The notes under the pieces are model-generated. The model was not told the origin of the DNA. It saw only the letters and a list, made by a program, of their open reading frames with translations, and ran no database searches. A stretch of 64,000 nt of DNA, taken from positions 124,001 through 188,000 of the forward strand of contig CAZMTA010000003.1 in NCBI GenBank assembly GCA_964569085.1, read 5' to 3'. Every line of letters starts with the position of its first letter. Positions within the stretch are counted from its first letter, which is position 1. Positions 8,908 through 16,591 of the stretch are shown here, piece after piece. Source of the DNA: JAJCZZ01 sp964569085 (GTDB lineage: Bacteria; Gemmatimonadota; Gemmatimonadetes; Longimicrobiales; Gaopeijiaceae). The position numbers and the translations under genes were made by a program.

Positions 8908-9006
8908 GGAGCGTTCTCGTGGGTGGGGATCGGGTTCGAACGCCGCGGGACCCTGGGCCACCGCGGCATCCACCCCACTTGCAAGATCCGTGCGCTCCGC
9001 GGCGAG

Positions 9007-9663
9007 CTACTCCTCGTCCACCTCGAAATGGGCCACCTCGGGGTGGCTCAGGAAGGCCCGCAGCTCGTCGGTCGCGTTGGGGAAGGTGTGGTGGCGGACC
9101 GCCCGGAGCGTCTCCAGCGCCTGGAGCACCTCCTCCCGGGACGGCACGTCCCCGCCGGCACCCGGATCGGCGTCGACGCTCCGGAGCTCCCGGAGCTGGG
9201 TGCGGATCTCGTCCATGTCCACCCGGGTGCCCGGGCAGGTCTTGGACGTCCGGAAGCGGGCGTCCACCACCCCGTCCCGGATCAGGTCGTTCACCTCCCG
9301 GTGCCCGATGACCCGCTCCACGGTCACCCGGGGATGCTCGTCCATCAGGTCCGAGAGGAGTTGGAGCAGGGTCCGCCGCTGCGTCTCGGTGTGGTCCCGC
9401 CGATCCCCGTGCCCCGCCACGCAGATGCCCAGCGAGCGCCGGTTCAGCCCGAGGACGTGGGCCCCGGGACGGTTCTGGGGCCGCCCCGGCTGCACGGTGC
9501 CGTCCTCCGCGTCGTCGTGCCGGTCGTCCGTGATCACGAAGTGGTAGCCGATGCCGGACCAGCCGCGCTCGCGGTGCCAGCGGTCGATGAGGTCCCGGTC
9601 GCAGTTGCGGCCGGAGAAGGCCGCGGTGTGGACCACGAGATACTCGACGTCGTCGGGGGTCAT
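9007..9663 (-). CDS. T7-lysozyme/PGRP-type N-acetylmuramoyl-L-alanine amidase
   Basis: 218 residues. The zinc ligands of the Amidase_2 fold are visible: His in YLVVHTAAFSG, His in ERVIGHREVND, and Cys in SKTCPGTRVD (T7 lysozyme uses His/His/Cys). NRRSLGICVAGHGD is the family's central strand. It cleaves the amide between MurNAc and L-Ala of peptidoglycan. No signal peptide, so it may act inside the cell in recycling (AmpD-like role) or leave by lysis. The ATG at 9663 is preceded by GGAG; the C-terminal 50 residues are a helical extension. Confidence 0.85.
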   Translation of the reverse strand: MTPDDVEYLVVHTAAFSGRNCDRDLIDRWHRERGWSGIGYHFVITDDRHDDAEDGTVQPGRPQNRPGAHVLGLNRRSLGICVAGHGDRRDHTETQRRTLLQLLSDLMDEHPRVTVERVIGHREVNDLIRDGVVDARFRTSKTCPGTRVDMDEIRTQLRELRSVDADPGAGGDVPSREEVLQALETLRAVRHHTFPNATDELRAFLSHPEVAHFEVDEE

Positions 9664-9784
9664 GCGCTCTCCTTCGCCGAGGGGGGCGCGGCGGATGTCG
9701 GGGTCGTTCCCTGGGGTGGGTCCTCCATGCTCGGGTGGCGCGGGGGGCGACCGCAAGCCCGGGAGGATCGGTTGGGGGCCGCCC

Positions 9785-10183
9785 CTACCCGCCGCCCTCC
9801 AGCTCGGGCTCGTCCCCCCGGATCCGGGCGGGATCCACGTCCAGCGGCTCGGGGCGGATCAGGGCCTGCCAGGCGTCGGGGTGGGCGGCCACGACGCGGC
9901 GCGCGGCCTCGCAGCGATCGCGGATCGCGTCCACGTCCACCCCCAGATAGGGGGACGGGCAGCCTTCCAGGCGGTTCAGCGCCTTGCCCATCTGGGCCCG
10001 GACACCGTGGGGGTTCGCCCGCTCCCAGTGCACCCACGCGCTGGCGAAGAGGATGAGCGCCTGGTAGAAGTCGCTCCCCGAGGCCCGCCAGGCGTCCTCC
10101 AGCGCCTCGTGGCTCTCCCAGAACTCGCCGTCGTGGTAGAGGTCGAGGAAGGCGCGGAGCGGGGTGGGGAGAGGGGAGGCCAT
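9785..10183 (-). CDS. DUF309 family protein
   Basis: 132 residues, all-helical. LYHDGEFWESHEALEDAWR matches the DUF309 hallmark (a pattern of F-x-E-x-H-E-x-L-E-x-x-W), a presumed metal-binding helical hairpin of unknown function. No Shine-Dalgarno sequence precedes the ATG at 10183; instead TATCTT sits 7 nt upstream on the coding strand, so the mRNA may be leaderless. Confidence 0.8.
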   Translation of the reverse strand: MASPLPTPLRAFLDLYHDGEFWESHEALEDAWRASGSDFYQALILFASAWVHWERANPHGVRAQMGKALNRLEGCPSPYLGVDVDAIRDRCEAARRVVAAHPDAWQALIRPEPLDVDPARIRGDEPELEGGG

Positions 10184-10337
10184 GGAGGAGAAGATAGGGC
10201 GGAGCCCGCCGGCGCGCGGGGGCCGCGGCCCGGCGGCGCGCAGCCCACCGGCGCGTGGCCCGCCGGGGCGGTCCACCCTAGCTTGGGCCCGACCCGTATC
10301 CCGGGACCGATTCCCGACCAGGCGTCACCGAGACCCC

Positions 10338-10859
10338 ATGCCCCCATCCACCTCCGCGAACCCCGACGCCCCTCCGGGCGGCCGGCTCCGCCCGCTCCTC
10401 CTGGCCGTCGTCCTCTTCGGCGCGGTGGGCCTGGGGGCGGAGCTCGCCCTGATCGAGCACTGGGAGGGCACGCCCCAGCTCGTGCCCCTGGGGGCCCTGG
10501 CGGCGACCCTCGGCTCGGGCGCGTTCGTGGCGCTGCGGCCCCGCCGGGGCACGGTGCTTGCGTTCCGTGCCGTCATGGGGCTGACCATCGTCGCGGGGCT
10601 GGTCGGGGTGGGCTTCCACCTCGCCGGCAACCTGGCCTTCGAGCGGGAGATCGTGCCCGACGCGGCGCTCGGCGCCCTCCTCTGGGAGGCGGTGCGCGGA
10701 GCCACGCCGCTGCTCGCTCCGGGCAGCCTGGTCCAGCTCGGCCTGGTGGGGCTCGTCCTCACCTGGCGGCATCCCGCGCTGGCGGCCCCCGAAGCCCCTT
10801 CACGACCCCCGTCCCCGGACGCGTCCGGGGAGCCCGACCAACCCGAGGAACATCGATGA
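10338..10859 (+). CDS. Four-helix integral membrane protein, function unknown
   Basis: 173 residues with four hydrophobic segments (LRPLLLAVVLFGAVGLGAELAL, LVPLGALAATLGSGAFVAL, VMGLTIVAGLVGVGFHLAG, GSLVQLGLVGLVLTW) and a Pro/Ser-rich polar tail. No family recognised. Its stop overlaps the start of the following HhH lipoprotein gene (ATGA), so the two are translationally coupled. Confidence 0.65.
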   Translation: MPPSTSANPDAPPGGRLRPLLLAVVLFGAVGLGAELALIEHWEGTPQLVPLGALAATLGSGAFVALRPRRGTVLAFRAVMGLTIVAGLVGVGFHLAGNLAFEREIVPDAALGALLWEAVRGATPLLAPGSLVQLGLVGLVLTWRHPALAAPEAPSRPPSPDASGEPDQPEEHR

Positions 10860-11380
10860 ACGTCCCCATCCGATCCGGACTCCGACCCTTCGTCCTCACC
10901 CTGGCCCTGGTGGCGGCCGCCTGCGGCGGCGAGCCCGCCGAGGAGGCCCCGCCGTCCCAGCCCGCCGCCGAGACCGAAGCCGCCGCGACCCCCGAGGCGC
11001 CGGCCGACGCCCTCCTGGACCCCAACGAGGCCAGCCGGGACGAGCTCCTGGCCGTCGCCGCCCTGGACTCGACGGCCGTCGACGCGCTGGTGGCCGGCCG
11101 ACCCTACGACGACATGCTCCAGGTGGACGCGGTCCTCGCCGAGCACCTGGACGAGAGCCAGCGGGAGGCCGTCTACGGCTCGGTCTGGAAGCCCCTGGAC
11201 CTGAACGAGGCCTCGGGCGAGGAGATCCTCCTCATCCCCGGCGTGGGCGAGCGCATGGAGCACGAGTTCGAGGAGTACCGGCCGTACCGGGCCATGGCCG
11301 AGTTCCACCGGGAGATCGGCAAGTACGTGGACGAGGACGAGGTGGAGCGGCTGGCCCGCTACGTGGAGCTGCGACCCTAG
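10856..11380 (+). CDS. Lipoprotein with helix-hairpin-helix (ComEA-like) motifs
   Basis: 174 residues. Signal with lipobox LVAAAC, an Ala/Pro/Glu-rich spacer, then two tandem HhH-like repeats: LLDPNEASRDELLAVAALD and LDLNEASGEEILLIPGVGERM. The second is a good match to the ComEA/competence HhH repeat (LNxA..eEL..lPGIG), which binds DNA backbone; in ComEA it captures incoming DNA outside the membrane. The first repeat has lost the PGIG hairpin. A DNA-uptake role is possible but no other com genes are in the window. Confidence 0.7.
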   Translation: MNVPIRSGLRPFVLTLALVAAACGGEPAEEAPPSQPAAETEAAATPEAPADALLDPNEASRDELLAVAALDSTAVDALVAGRPYDDMLQVDAVLAEHLDESQREAVYGSVWKPLDLNEASGEEILLIPGVGERMEHEFEEYRPYRAMAEFHREIGKYVDEDEVERLARYVELRP

Positions 11381-11417
11381 CTGCCCCACGGGGCCCCACG
11401 ACGACGCCCAACCGAAA

Positions 11418-11445
11418 GGGGGGTGCGGCTCTCGCCGCACCCCCC
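11418..11445. terminator. Bidirectional intrinsic terminator between convergent genes
   Basis: A perfect 11-bp stem (GGGGGGTGCGG / CCGCACCCCCC) with a CTCTCG loop lies between the converging HhH lipoprotein and lytic transglycosylase genes. T-tract is short (TCTTCC on the plus side). Confidence 0.7.
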
Positions 11446-11493
11446 TCTTCCCATGCCGCCCCCGTTCCCGCGGCGGGCCTCACGGAGCGGCCG

Positions 11494-12528
11494 CTACTGG
11501 GCCGTGCGCGTCGTGGCCGTGCCCGAGCCCAGGAAGACCGCGTCGGTGGGCAGCCGGTCGAGGGCCCCGGAGGGCAGGCGGAGCGCGTACCCCTCGGAGG
11601 GGATCCGGTCCTCCACGAGGTGGGGGTTCACGAAGCGGAGGTCGTCCAGGAGGAGGTCCGTGGCCTCGGCCACGTCCGCGAGGGTGGTTCCGCCCCGGAC
11701 GTCGATCTCGTCGAGGAGGAGCGGCTCGTCGGGAATGATGTGGTCGAACCCGTACTGGACCGGGTCCTTGGCGATGCGGGCCGCCGCGATCATGAGCGGC
11801 ACGTAGTCCCGGGTCTCCCGGGGGAGGCGGTCCCAGATCTTGTAGTAGTCCGCCTCGCTGGCGGCGCGCTCCGAGCCCGTCTCCTCCCGCATGATCCGGC
11901 CGACCCGGTTCTCGCCGGTGTTGTAGGCCGCCGCGGCCAGGTACCAGGAGCCGAACCGCTCGTGCAGCTCGGTCAGGTAGTCCAGCGCGGCGTCCGTGGC
12001 CTTCTCGGGGTGGTTCCGCTCGTCGACCTCGTCGTCCACGCGCAGGCCGTAGCGGCGCCCCGTCTCGGGGATGAACTGCCACAGACCGCTCGCGTGGGCG
12101 CTGGAGTAGGCCGCCGGGTTGAACCCGCTCTCGATCATCGCCAGGAAGACCAGGTCGTGGGGCATCTCCCGCTCGGCGAGCTTCACCGACAGCATGGGCA
12201 CGTAGCGCCCGGACCGGTGGAGGAAGCCCTCGAACTTCTCCCGCATCTCCGGGACGTTCTGGAAGCGGTCCACCCAGAAGTCCACGCGCTCGTGGTCGAG
12301 GTTCGGGAGGTCCCAGCCCCGGCCGGCCAGGCGCTGGACCATGGTCTCGGCCACGGCCTGGGTCACCGGGTCGTCGTAGTGGGGCTGCTGCGCGGGAGCG
12401 GCGCGGTTGAGGTTGATCTTGCTCGCACCGGCCATGCCGACGGCGCCGGCGAGGGCGACCCGGCGCACCCTCCGGTCGGTGAGGAGCTTCCGGAGTCTCA
12501 TCCTTCTACGGCGTTGCTCGGGGGTCAT
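11494..12528 (-). CDS. MltD-type lytic transglycosylase (SLT domain)
   Basis: 344 residues. A basic N-terminus and a hydrophobic stretch (VALAGAVGMAGA) suggest export. The SLT catalytic Glu is in LVFLAMIESGFNPAAYSSAHASGLWQF (ESGF), followed by AAAAYNTGENRV. The C-terminal part (about 280-344) with GGTTLADVAEATDLLLDDL resembles a LysM-like peptidoglycan-binding segment. It cuts glycan strands to 1,6-anhydro-MurNAc products, feeding wall recycling. ATG 12528 has a GGAGGG ribosome site 8 nt upstream. Neighbours on the same strand are the MurU- and AmgK-like genes. Confidence 0.88.
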   Translation of the reverse strand: MTPEQRRRRMRLRKLLTDRRVRRVALAGAVGMAGASKINLNRAAPAQQPHYDDPVTQAVAETMVQRLAGRGWDLPNLDHERVDFWVDRFQNVPEMREKFEGFLHRSGRYVPMLSVKLAEREMPHDLVFLAMIESGFNPAAYSSAHASGLWQFIPETGRRYGLRVDDEVDERNHPEKATDAALDYLTELHERFGSWYLAAAAYNTGENRVGRIMREETGSERAASEADYYKIWDRLPRETRDYVPLMIAAARIAKDPVQYGFDHIIPDEPLLLDEIDVRGGTTLADVAEATDLLLDDLRFVNPHLVEDRIPSEGYALRLPSGALDRLPTDAVFLGSGTATTRTAQ

Positions 12529-12680
12529 GGTGCTGGCCCTCCTGGGTCGTGCGAGTCGCTGCTGGCGTGCCGGGCCGTCCGCCCGGCTGGATGCATTAGA
12601 GTTGCAAGGGGCACGCCAGGTTGCGCGGCTTTCTCGACTTCGTTGCACGACAACGACTTACAGACTTGGATCCGGCCGCC

Positions 12681-13406
12681 TCAGCGGCCCTCCAGGACCT
12701 CCTGGGCCCGGGCCAGCTTCTCCGGCGTCCCGATGTCCATCCAGAGCGCCTCCCCCAGGTGGAACGGAAGGATGCGACGCCCCTCCGCGGCCAGCCTCAT
12801 GTAGGGCTCCACGATGCTGAAGCGCCCCCGCTCCTCCAGGAGGTCGAAGATCTCCGGCGACAGCACGTGGACCCCGGTGAAGCCCAGGGCCCGCCCGGGT
12901 CCGTCCGGCGGCACCCGGGCCAGGATCTCCCGTCGCTCCTGGTCGCGACGGCCGTAGAGCCCGTCCTCGTCGAAGAGGAGCGCCCGGTCCGTCTCCCGCT
13001 CGTTCACCGCCAGGGTGGCCAGCGCCCCGGTCTCCCGGTGCTGGGCCATCATCGCCTCCAGGTCCATGTCGCTGACGATGTCGGCGTTGTGGAGGAAGAA
13101 GGGACCGTCCTCGCGGAAGTGCTCACGGGCGTGGAGGAGGCCCCCGCCGGTCTCGAGGCGCTCCCCGGGCTCCCGCGAGATGCGGACCTCCGCGCCGAAT
13201 CCGTCGTGCTCCTCCAGGAACGCCTCCACCTTCTCTCCCAGGTAGTGGACGTTCACCACCAGGCGGTCCGCGCCGGCCGCCACCAGCCGCCGAGCGACCC
13301 GCTCCAGCATGGGAACGCCCGCAACCTCCACCAGCGCCTTGGGGGTGTCCCGCGTCAGGGGCCGGAGCCGCGTGCCCTCGCCCGCGGCCAGGATCATGGC
13401 GTCCAC
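12681..13406 (-). CDS. murU: MurU-like nucleotidyltransferase (MurNAc-1-P uridylyltransferase family)
   Basis: 241 residues. MILAAGEGTRLRPLT is the nucleotide-binding signature; TPKALVEVAGVPMLE, LETGGGLLHA, HNADIVSDMD (metal-binding Asp) and LWMDIGTPEKL follow in the order seen in MurU and related NDP-sugar pyrophosphorylases. The gene starts 8 nt after the AmgK-like kinase gene, the same pairing as amgK-murU of Pseudomonas, where MurU makes UDP-MurNAc from MurNAc alpha-1-phosphate. A mannose- or glucose-1-P specificity cannot be excluded from sequence alone. The start is GTG 13406 (VDAMILAAG); ATG 13397 is an alternative. Confidence 0.75.
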   Translation of the reverse strand: MDAMILAAGEGTRLRPLTRDTPKALVEVAGVPMLERVARRLVAAGADRLVVNVHYLGEKVEAFLEEHDGFGAEVRISREPGERLETGGGLLHAREHFREDGPFFLHNADIVSDMDLEAMMAQHRETGALATLAVNERETDRALLFDEDGLYGRRDQERREILARVPPDGPGRALGFTGVHVLSPEIFDLLEERGRFSIVEPYMRLAAEGRRILPFHLGEALWMDIGTPEKLARAQEVLEGR

Positions 13407-13414
13407 GCCGGCCC

Positions 13415-14860
13415 TCAGTCCGCCTGACCGGGCCAGCGGCGACGCTCCCGGTGCTCGACGTCCGCCGTGACCCCGGGGTGGTTGCCGGCCAGGTGCCGGG
13501 CGAGGCGCTCCACGAAGTACACCGAGCGGTGCTGCCCTCCGGTGCACCCGAAGGCCACGGTCAGGGAATCGAACCCCCGACGCCGGTATTCGTGGATCTG
13601 GTTCTCGACCAGGGAGAGGGCGCTCTCCCAGAAGTCGTGGACCTCCGGGCGCGCCTCGAGGTGCTCCACCACCTCGGCGTCCAGGCCGCTCAGCGTCCTG
13701 AACTCGAGCTGCCGCCCCGGGTTGGGCAACGCGCGGCAGTCGAAGACGAACCCGCCTCCGTGCCCCCCGCGGTCCTCGGGGTAGCCCCGGACGTAGCTGA
13801 AGCTCTGGAGGTGCAGGGTGAGCCCCTCGCAGGCCCCGTCCCCCTCGGAATGCCGGGCCCAGTCCTTCACGATGCGCCGGAAGACGCGCTGGAGCTCGGG
13901 GAGCTCCAGGGGGAGGCCCCGATCCAGGATCCCCTCGATGTTGCGCGCCTGGGGAACGACGCCCTGGAGGAAGCGGGTCTTCCGCTCGAAGAAGCCCCGG
14001 TACCCGTAGGCGCCCATGGCCTGCATGATCCGCACGAGGACGTAGGCCCGCAGATCCTCCCGGAACGCGTCCCGGTCCACCTCGACGTGATCCGAGAGCG
14101 CGTCCAGGTAGTGCCCGGTCAGCTCCTCCCGCGCCTCGTCGGGGATCTCCGCCTTGGCGTCGTAGAGGAGGGACGCCAGGTCGTAGGGGAGGGCCCCCTT
14201 CCGGCCTCCCTGGTAGTCGATGAACCAGGGCTCGCCGTCCCGGAGCATCACGTTGCGGGACTGGAAGTCCCGGTAGAGGAAGAAGTCCCGGCGCGCCTCG
14301 AGGAGTCGCTCCGCCAGGACCTCGAAGTCCCGCTCCAGCCGGGCCTCGTTGAAGGGTACGTGGGCCAGCTTGAGGAAGTGGTACTTGAAGTAGTTCAAGT
14401 CCCACAGGATGGAGCGCTCGTCGAACGCTTCCCGGGGGTACGCCGCGGAGAAGTCGATGGCCTCGCCGCCCTCCACCTGGAAGCGCGGCAGCGTCTCCAC
14501 CACCCGGCGGTACAGCTCCATGGCAGCGGGAGGGAACCGCTCCCCCGACGCCGCCCGGAGCTCCACCAGCGCCTCGTAGAGCGTCGTGTCCCCCAGGTCC
14601 TCCTGGAGCCACACGCCGTGCTCCTCGTCGACGCCGTAGAGCTCGGGAACCGGGAGGCCGCGCTCCCGGAAGGTGCGGGTGAAGGACACCCACGCCCGGT
14701 TCTCCTCCCGGTCGGGGCCGATGGCCCCCACCGCGGTCTCCAGCTCCGGGCCGACGAGCCGCCAGTAGCTCCGGGTGGAGCCGTCTCCCCCCATCTCGAG
14801 GATGGCCTGGGGCTGGACGCCGAAGTGATCCCGGAAGAGCTCGACGAGGCGTTGGCGCAT
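13415..14860 (-). CDS. AmgK-like amino-sugar kinase fused to a RapZ C-terminal domain
   Basis: 481 residues. Residues 1-330 form an aminoglycoside-phosphotransferase-fold kinase: nucleotide-loop region GGDGSTRSYWRL (24-35), catalytic YRDFQSRNVM with D198 (the usual HxD has Tyr-Arg-Asp), and metal-binding IDYQGG (D215). This matches AmgK, which makes MurNAc/GlcNAc alpha-1-phosphate. Residues about 344-475 match the C-terminal domain of RapZ: FVFDCRALPNPG (371-382), TLSGLD, and GCTGGQHRS (438-446), the site that in Escherichia coli RapZ senses glucosamine-6-phosphate. The RapZ N-terminal P-loop kinase is absent. Followed after 8 nt by the MurU-like gene. No Shine-Dalgarno is evident before ATG 14860. 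Confidence 0.85.
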   Translation of the reverse strand: MRQRLVELFRDHFGVQPQAILEMGGDGSTRSYWRLVGPELETAVGAIGPDREENRAWVSFTRTFRERGLPVPELYGVDEEHGVWLQEDLGDTTLYEALVELRAASGERFPPAAMELYRRVVETLPRFQVEGGEAIDFSAAYPREAFDERSILWDLNYFKYHFLKLAHVPFNEARLERDFEVLAERLLEARRDFFLYRDFQSRNVMLRDGEPWFIDYQGGRKGALPYDLASLLYDAKAEIPDEAREELTGHYLDALSDHVEVDRDAFREDLRAYVLVRIMQAMGAYGYRGFFERKTRFLQGVVPQARNIEGILDRGLPLELPELQRVFRRIVKDWARHSEGDGACEGLTLHLQSFSYVRGYPEDRGGHGGGFVFDCRALPNPGRQLEFRTLSGLDAEVVEHLEARPEVHDFWESALSLVENQIHEYRRRGFDSLTVAFGCTGGQHRSVYFVERLARHLAGNHPGVTADVEHRERRRWPGQAD

Positions 14861-15050
14861 GAACGGATCGGAGGAGGAACGGACGGGACGCGAGGGTGGT
14901 CCCGCTCAATGCACCATTCGGGCCAGGGGACCGGGAGCGACTACCCCGCCCCGGGACCGTGGAGCCGTCACGCGGGCCTGGAGCCGTGACGGGGGGGCAC
15001 GGACACACCGGTCCGCGCACCCCGGCGGGACGCACGTCCGGGCTTCCCAC

Positions 15051-15092
15051 GACGAAGCCCCGCCGGCCACTGGGGCCGACGGGGCTTTCGTC
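15051..15092 (-). terminator. Hairpin downstream of the tRNA genes
   Basis: Imperfect inverted repeat GACGAAGCCCCG ... CGGGGCTTTCGTC about 4 nt beyond the tRNA-Val 3' end, read on the minus strand. It probably ends the tRNA transcript. Confidence 0.55.
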
Positions 15093-15096
15093 TTCA

Positions 15097-15169
15097 TGGT
15101 CGCTGCTGGACTCGAACCAGCGACATCCACGATGTGAACGTGGCGCTCTACCAGCTGAGCTAAGCGACC
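15097..15169 (-). tRNA. tRNA-Val (CAC)
   Basis: 73 nt. Acceptor arms GGTCGCT/AGCGACC, D-arm GCTCAGCTGGTAGAGC, anticodon stem CCACG/CGTGG with loop TTCACAT (anticodon CAC, reads GTG), T-arm CTGG-TTCGAGT-CCAG, discriminator A. CCA is not encoded. It is 5 nt downstream of tRNA-Glu on the same strand. Confidence 0.95.
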
Positions 15170-15174
15170 GAAAG

Positions 15175-15247
15175 TACCCCCACGGGGACTCGAACCCCGG
15201 TCTTCGCCGTGAGAGGGCGATATCCTAGGCCACTAGACGATGGGGGC
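15175..15247 (-). tRNA. tRNA-Glu (CTC)
   Basis: 73 nt. Acceptor GCCCCCA pairing with TGGGGGT, D-arm region TCGTCTAGTGGCCTAGGA, anticodon stem TCGCC/GGCGA with loop CTCTCAC (anticodon CTC, reads GAG), T-arm CGGGG-TTCGAGT-CCCCG, discriminator A; no encoded CCA. First gene of the two-tRNA unit. Confidence 0.95.
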
Positions 15248-15477
15248 ATATTCCTCCCGTGCTGCGGAGGGCACCAACCATAAAAACGACCCCCGGAGAG
15301 GTCAACCCCTCAACCCCGCGCCGGGGTCGGGTGTCTGGACAGTTGGCGAGACAGATGTTTCCGTTCGCCGCCGGGGTCCCCGGACACGGGGGGCGGAACG
15401 GCGGCCGCCGGGGTAGCAGCCCCTCCGGCCCCGACGCCCGGCCGAGAGCAGACCACTACCGAAATCACTGGAAGATC

Positions 15478-15768
15478 ATGGCGGACAAGCTGAACGACGA
15501 ATCCATCGAGGGCTGGCTCAAGGGGCGCAGCGGCTGGTCCCGGAAGGGGGACCGTATCCGCAAGGAGTTCTCCTTCGACTCCTTCCGCGACTCCATCGTC
15601 TTCGTCAACCGCGTGGCGACCCTCGCCGACACCGCCGAGCACCACCCGGACATCGACGTGCGCTACGACAAGGTGACCATCGGCCTGAGCACCCACGACG
15701 CCGGCGGCATCACCGAGAAGGACCTCGAGCTGGCGGAGCAGATCGACTTCGCGACCTCCTCCCGGTAG
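15478..15768 (+). CDS. 4a-hydroxytetrahydrobiopterin dehydratase (PCD/DCoH family)
   Basis: 96 residues, the normal size. The active-site motif is complete: AEHHPDIDVRYDKVTIGLST, then HDAGGITEKD, with the paired His, the Trp/Tyr position and the later His and Asp. The enzyme dehydrates 4a-hydroxy-pterin so it can be reduced again, normally beside an aromatic amino-acid hydroxylase. No hydroxylase is in the window, so the role may be different (molybdopterin-related roles have been proposed for orphan members). The ATG at 15478 is the first Met with family similarity after it. Confidence 0.88.
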   Translation: MADKLNDESIEGWLKGRSGWSRKGDRIRKEFSFDSFRDSIVFVNRVATLADTAEHHPDIDVRYDKVTIGLSTHDAGGITEKDLELAEQIDFATSSR

Positions 15769-15826
15769 GCGGAGAGGAAGCCCACCGCCACCCGCGCGGG
15801 CCGGGCTTCCACAGACGTAGCCGCCC

Positions 15827-16591
15827 CTAGGGGAGCGCGCCGTCCTCCAGGAAGCGCCGGATGATCCGGAACGCCTCCAGGTCCCGGAGGAGGGCCATGT
15901 GGGTGGGGCAGCAGACCTCCACGTCGGGCACCCCGGGCAGGAGCGCGCTCTCGGGGGGCAGGACGTGGGTCTCCAGGAGGGTCCGGACGGTCAGCCCCTC
16001 GACCCCCTCGGGCAGCCCCGGCTCCTCGGCCAGCCAGGCCAGGAACGGGCTCCCGGGGCGCATCTCCTCTCCGCCCTCTCCCCACCACGCCAGCCACGCG
16101 GACCAGGTGCCGTGGTGGGGCGAGGCCGCGAACACCACCCGGCGGACGACGGCCGCACCCCCGTTCCGCAGCCAGACCCGGGTGGCCAGGCCGCCCATGG
16201 AGTGGGCCACCACGTCCAGGCGCTCCGCGCCGGTCCGCTCCAGGAGGACCCGCGCGGCCCGGGCGAGCTCCTCGGCGTGGTCCCGGTTGCTTCCGAAGGG
16301 GTCGTCGAAGCTCACCGCCATCACCGACTCCTCCGTCCACCCCGCGGCGGTGAGGAGGATGCGGAGCGCCGCCAGGTCCCGCTCGGTGTCGGACCACCCA
16401 GGGACCAGGAGGACCGGCACCTCGGTCGGGCGCGCCGGCTCCGTGGCCCGGGGACGCACCTCGAGGGCGGGCGCCGGCCCGGCCGGTGCCGGCGCGGCCG
16501 CCGCCGGGGAGGCACCGACGCCCGCGGCCATCGCCGCCAGGAGCGCCGTCGCCCCCAGGGCGCGCCGCCCGGTACGTCCGGTGCCCTTCAT
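15827..16591 (-). CDS. Secreted lipase-like alpha/beta hydrolase
   Basis: 254 residues. Signal peptide (RRALGATALLAAMAAGVGASPAAA), Pro/Ala-rich spacer, then a lipase-type fold: VLLVPGWSDT (oxyanion region), nucleophile elbow VVAHSMGG with Ser, and a C-terminal PTHMALLRD His. Resembles extracellular triacylglycerol lipases that start with VLVPG. ATGA overlap (4 nt) with the aminotransferase gene upstream suggests an operon fabI, aminotransferase, lipase. Confidence 0.75.
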   Translation of the reverse strand: MKGTGRTGRRALGATALLAAMAAGVGASPAAAAPAPAGPAPALEVRPRATEPARPTEVPVLLVPGWSDTERDLAALRILLTAAGWTEESVMAVSFDDPFGSNRDHAEELARAARVLLERTGAERLDVVAHSMGGLATRVWLRNGGAAVVRRVVFAASPHHGTWSAWLAWWGEGGEEMRPGSPFLAWLAEEPGLPEGVEGLTVRTLLETHVLPPESALLPGVPDVEVCCPTHMALLRDLEAFRIIRRFLEDGALP

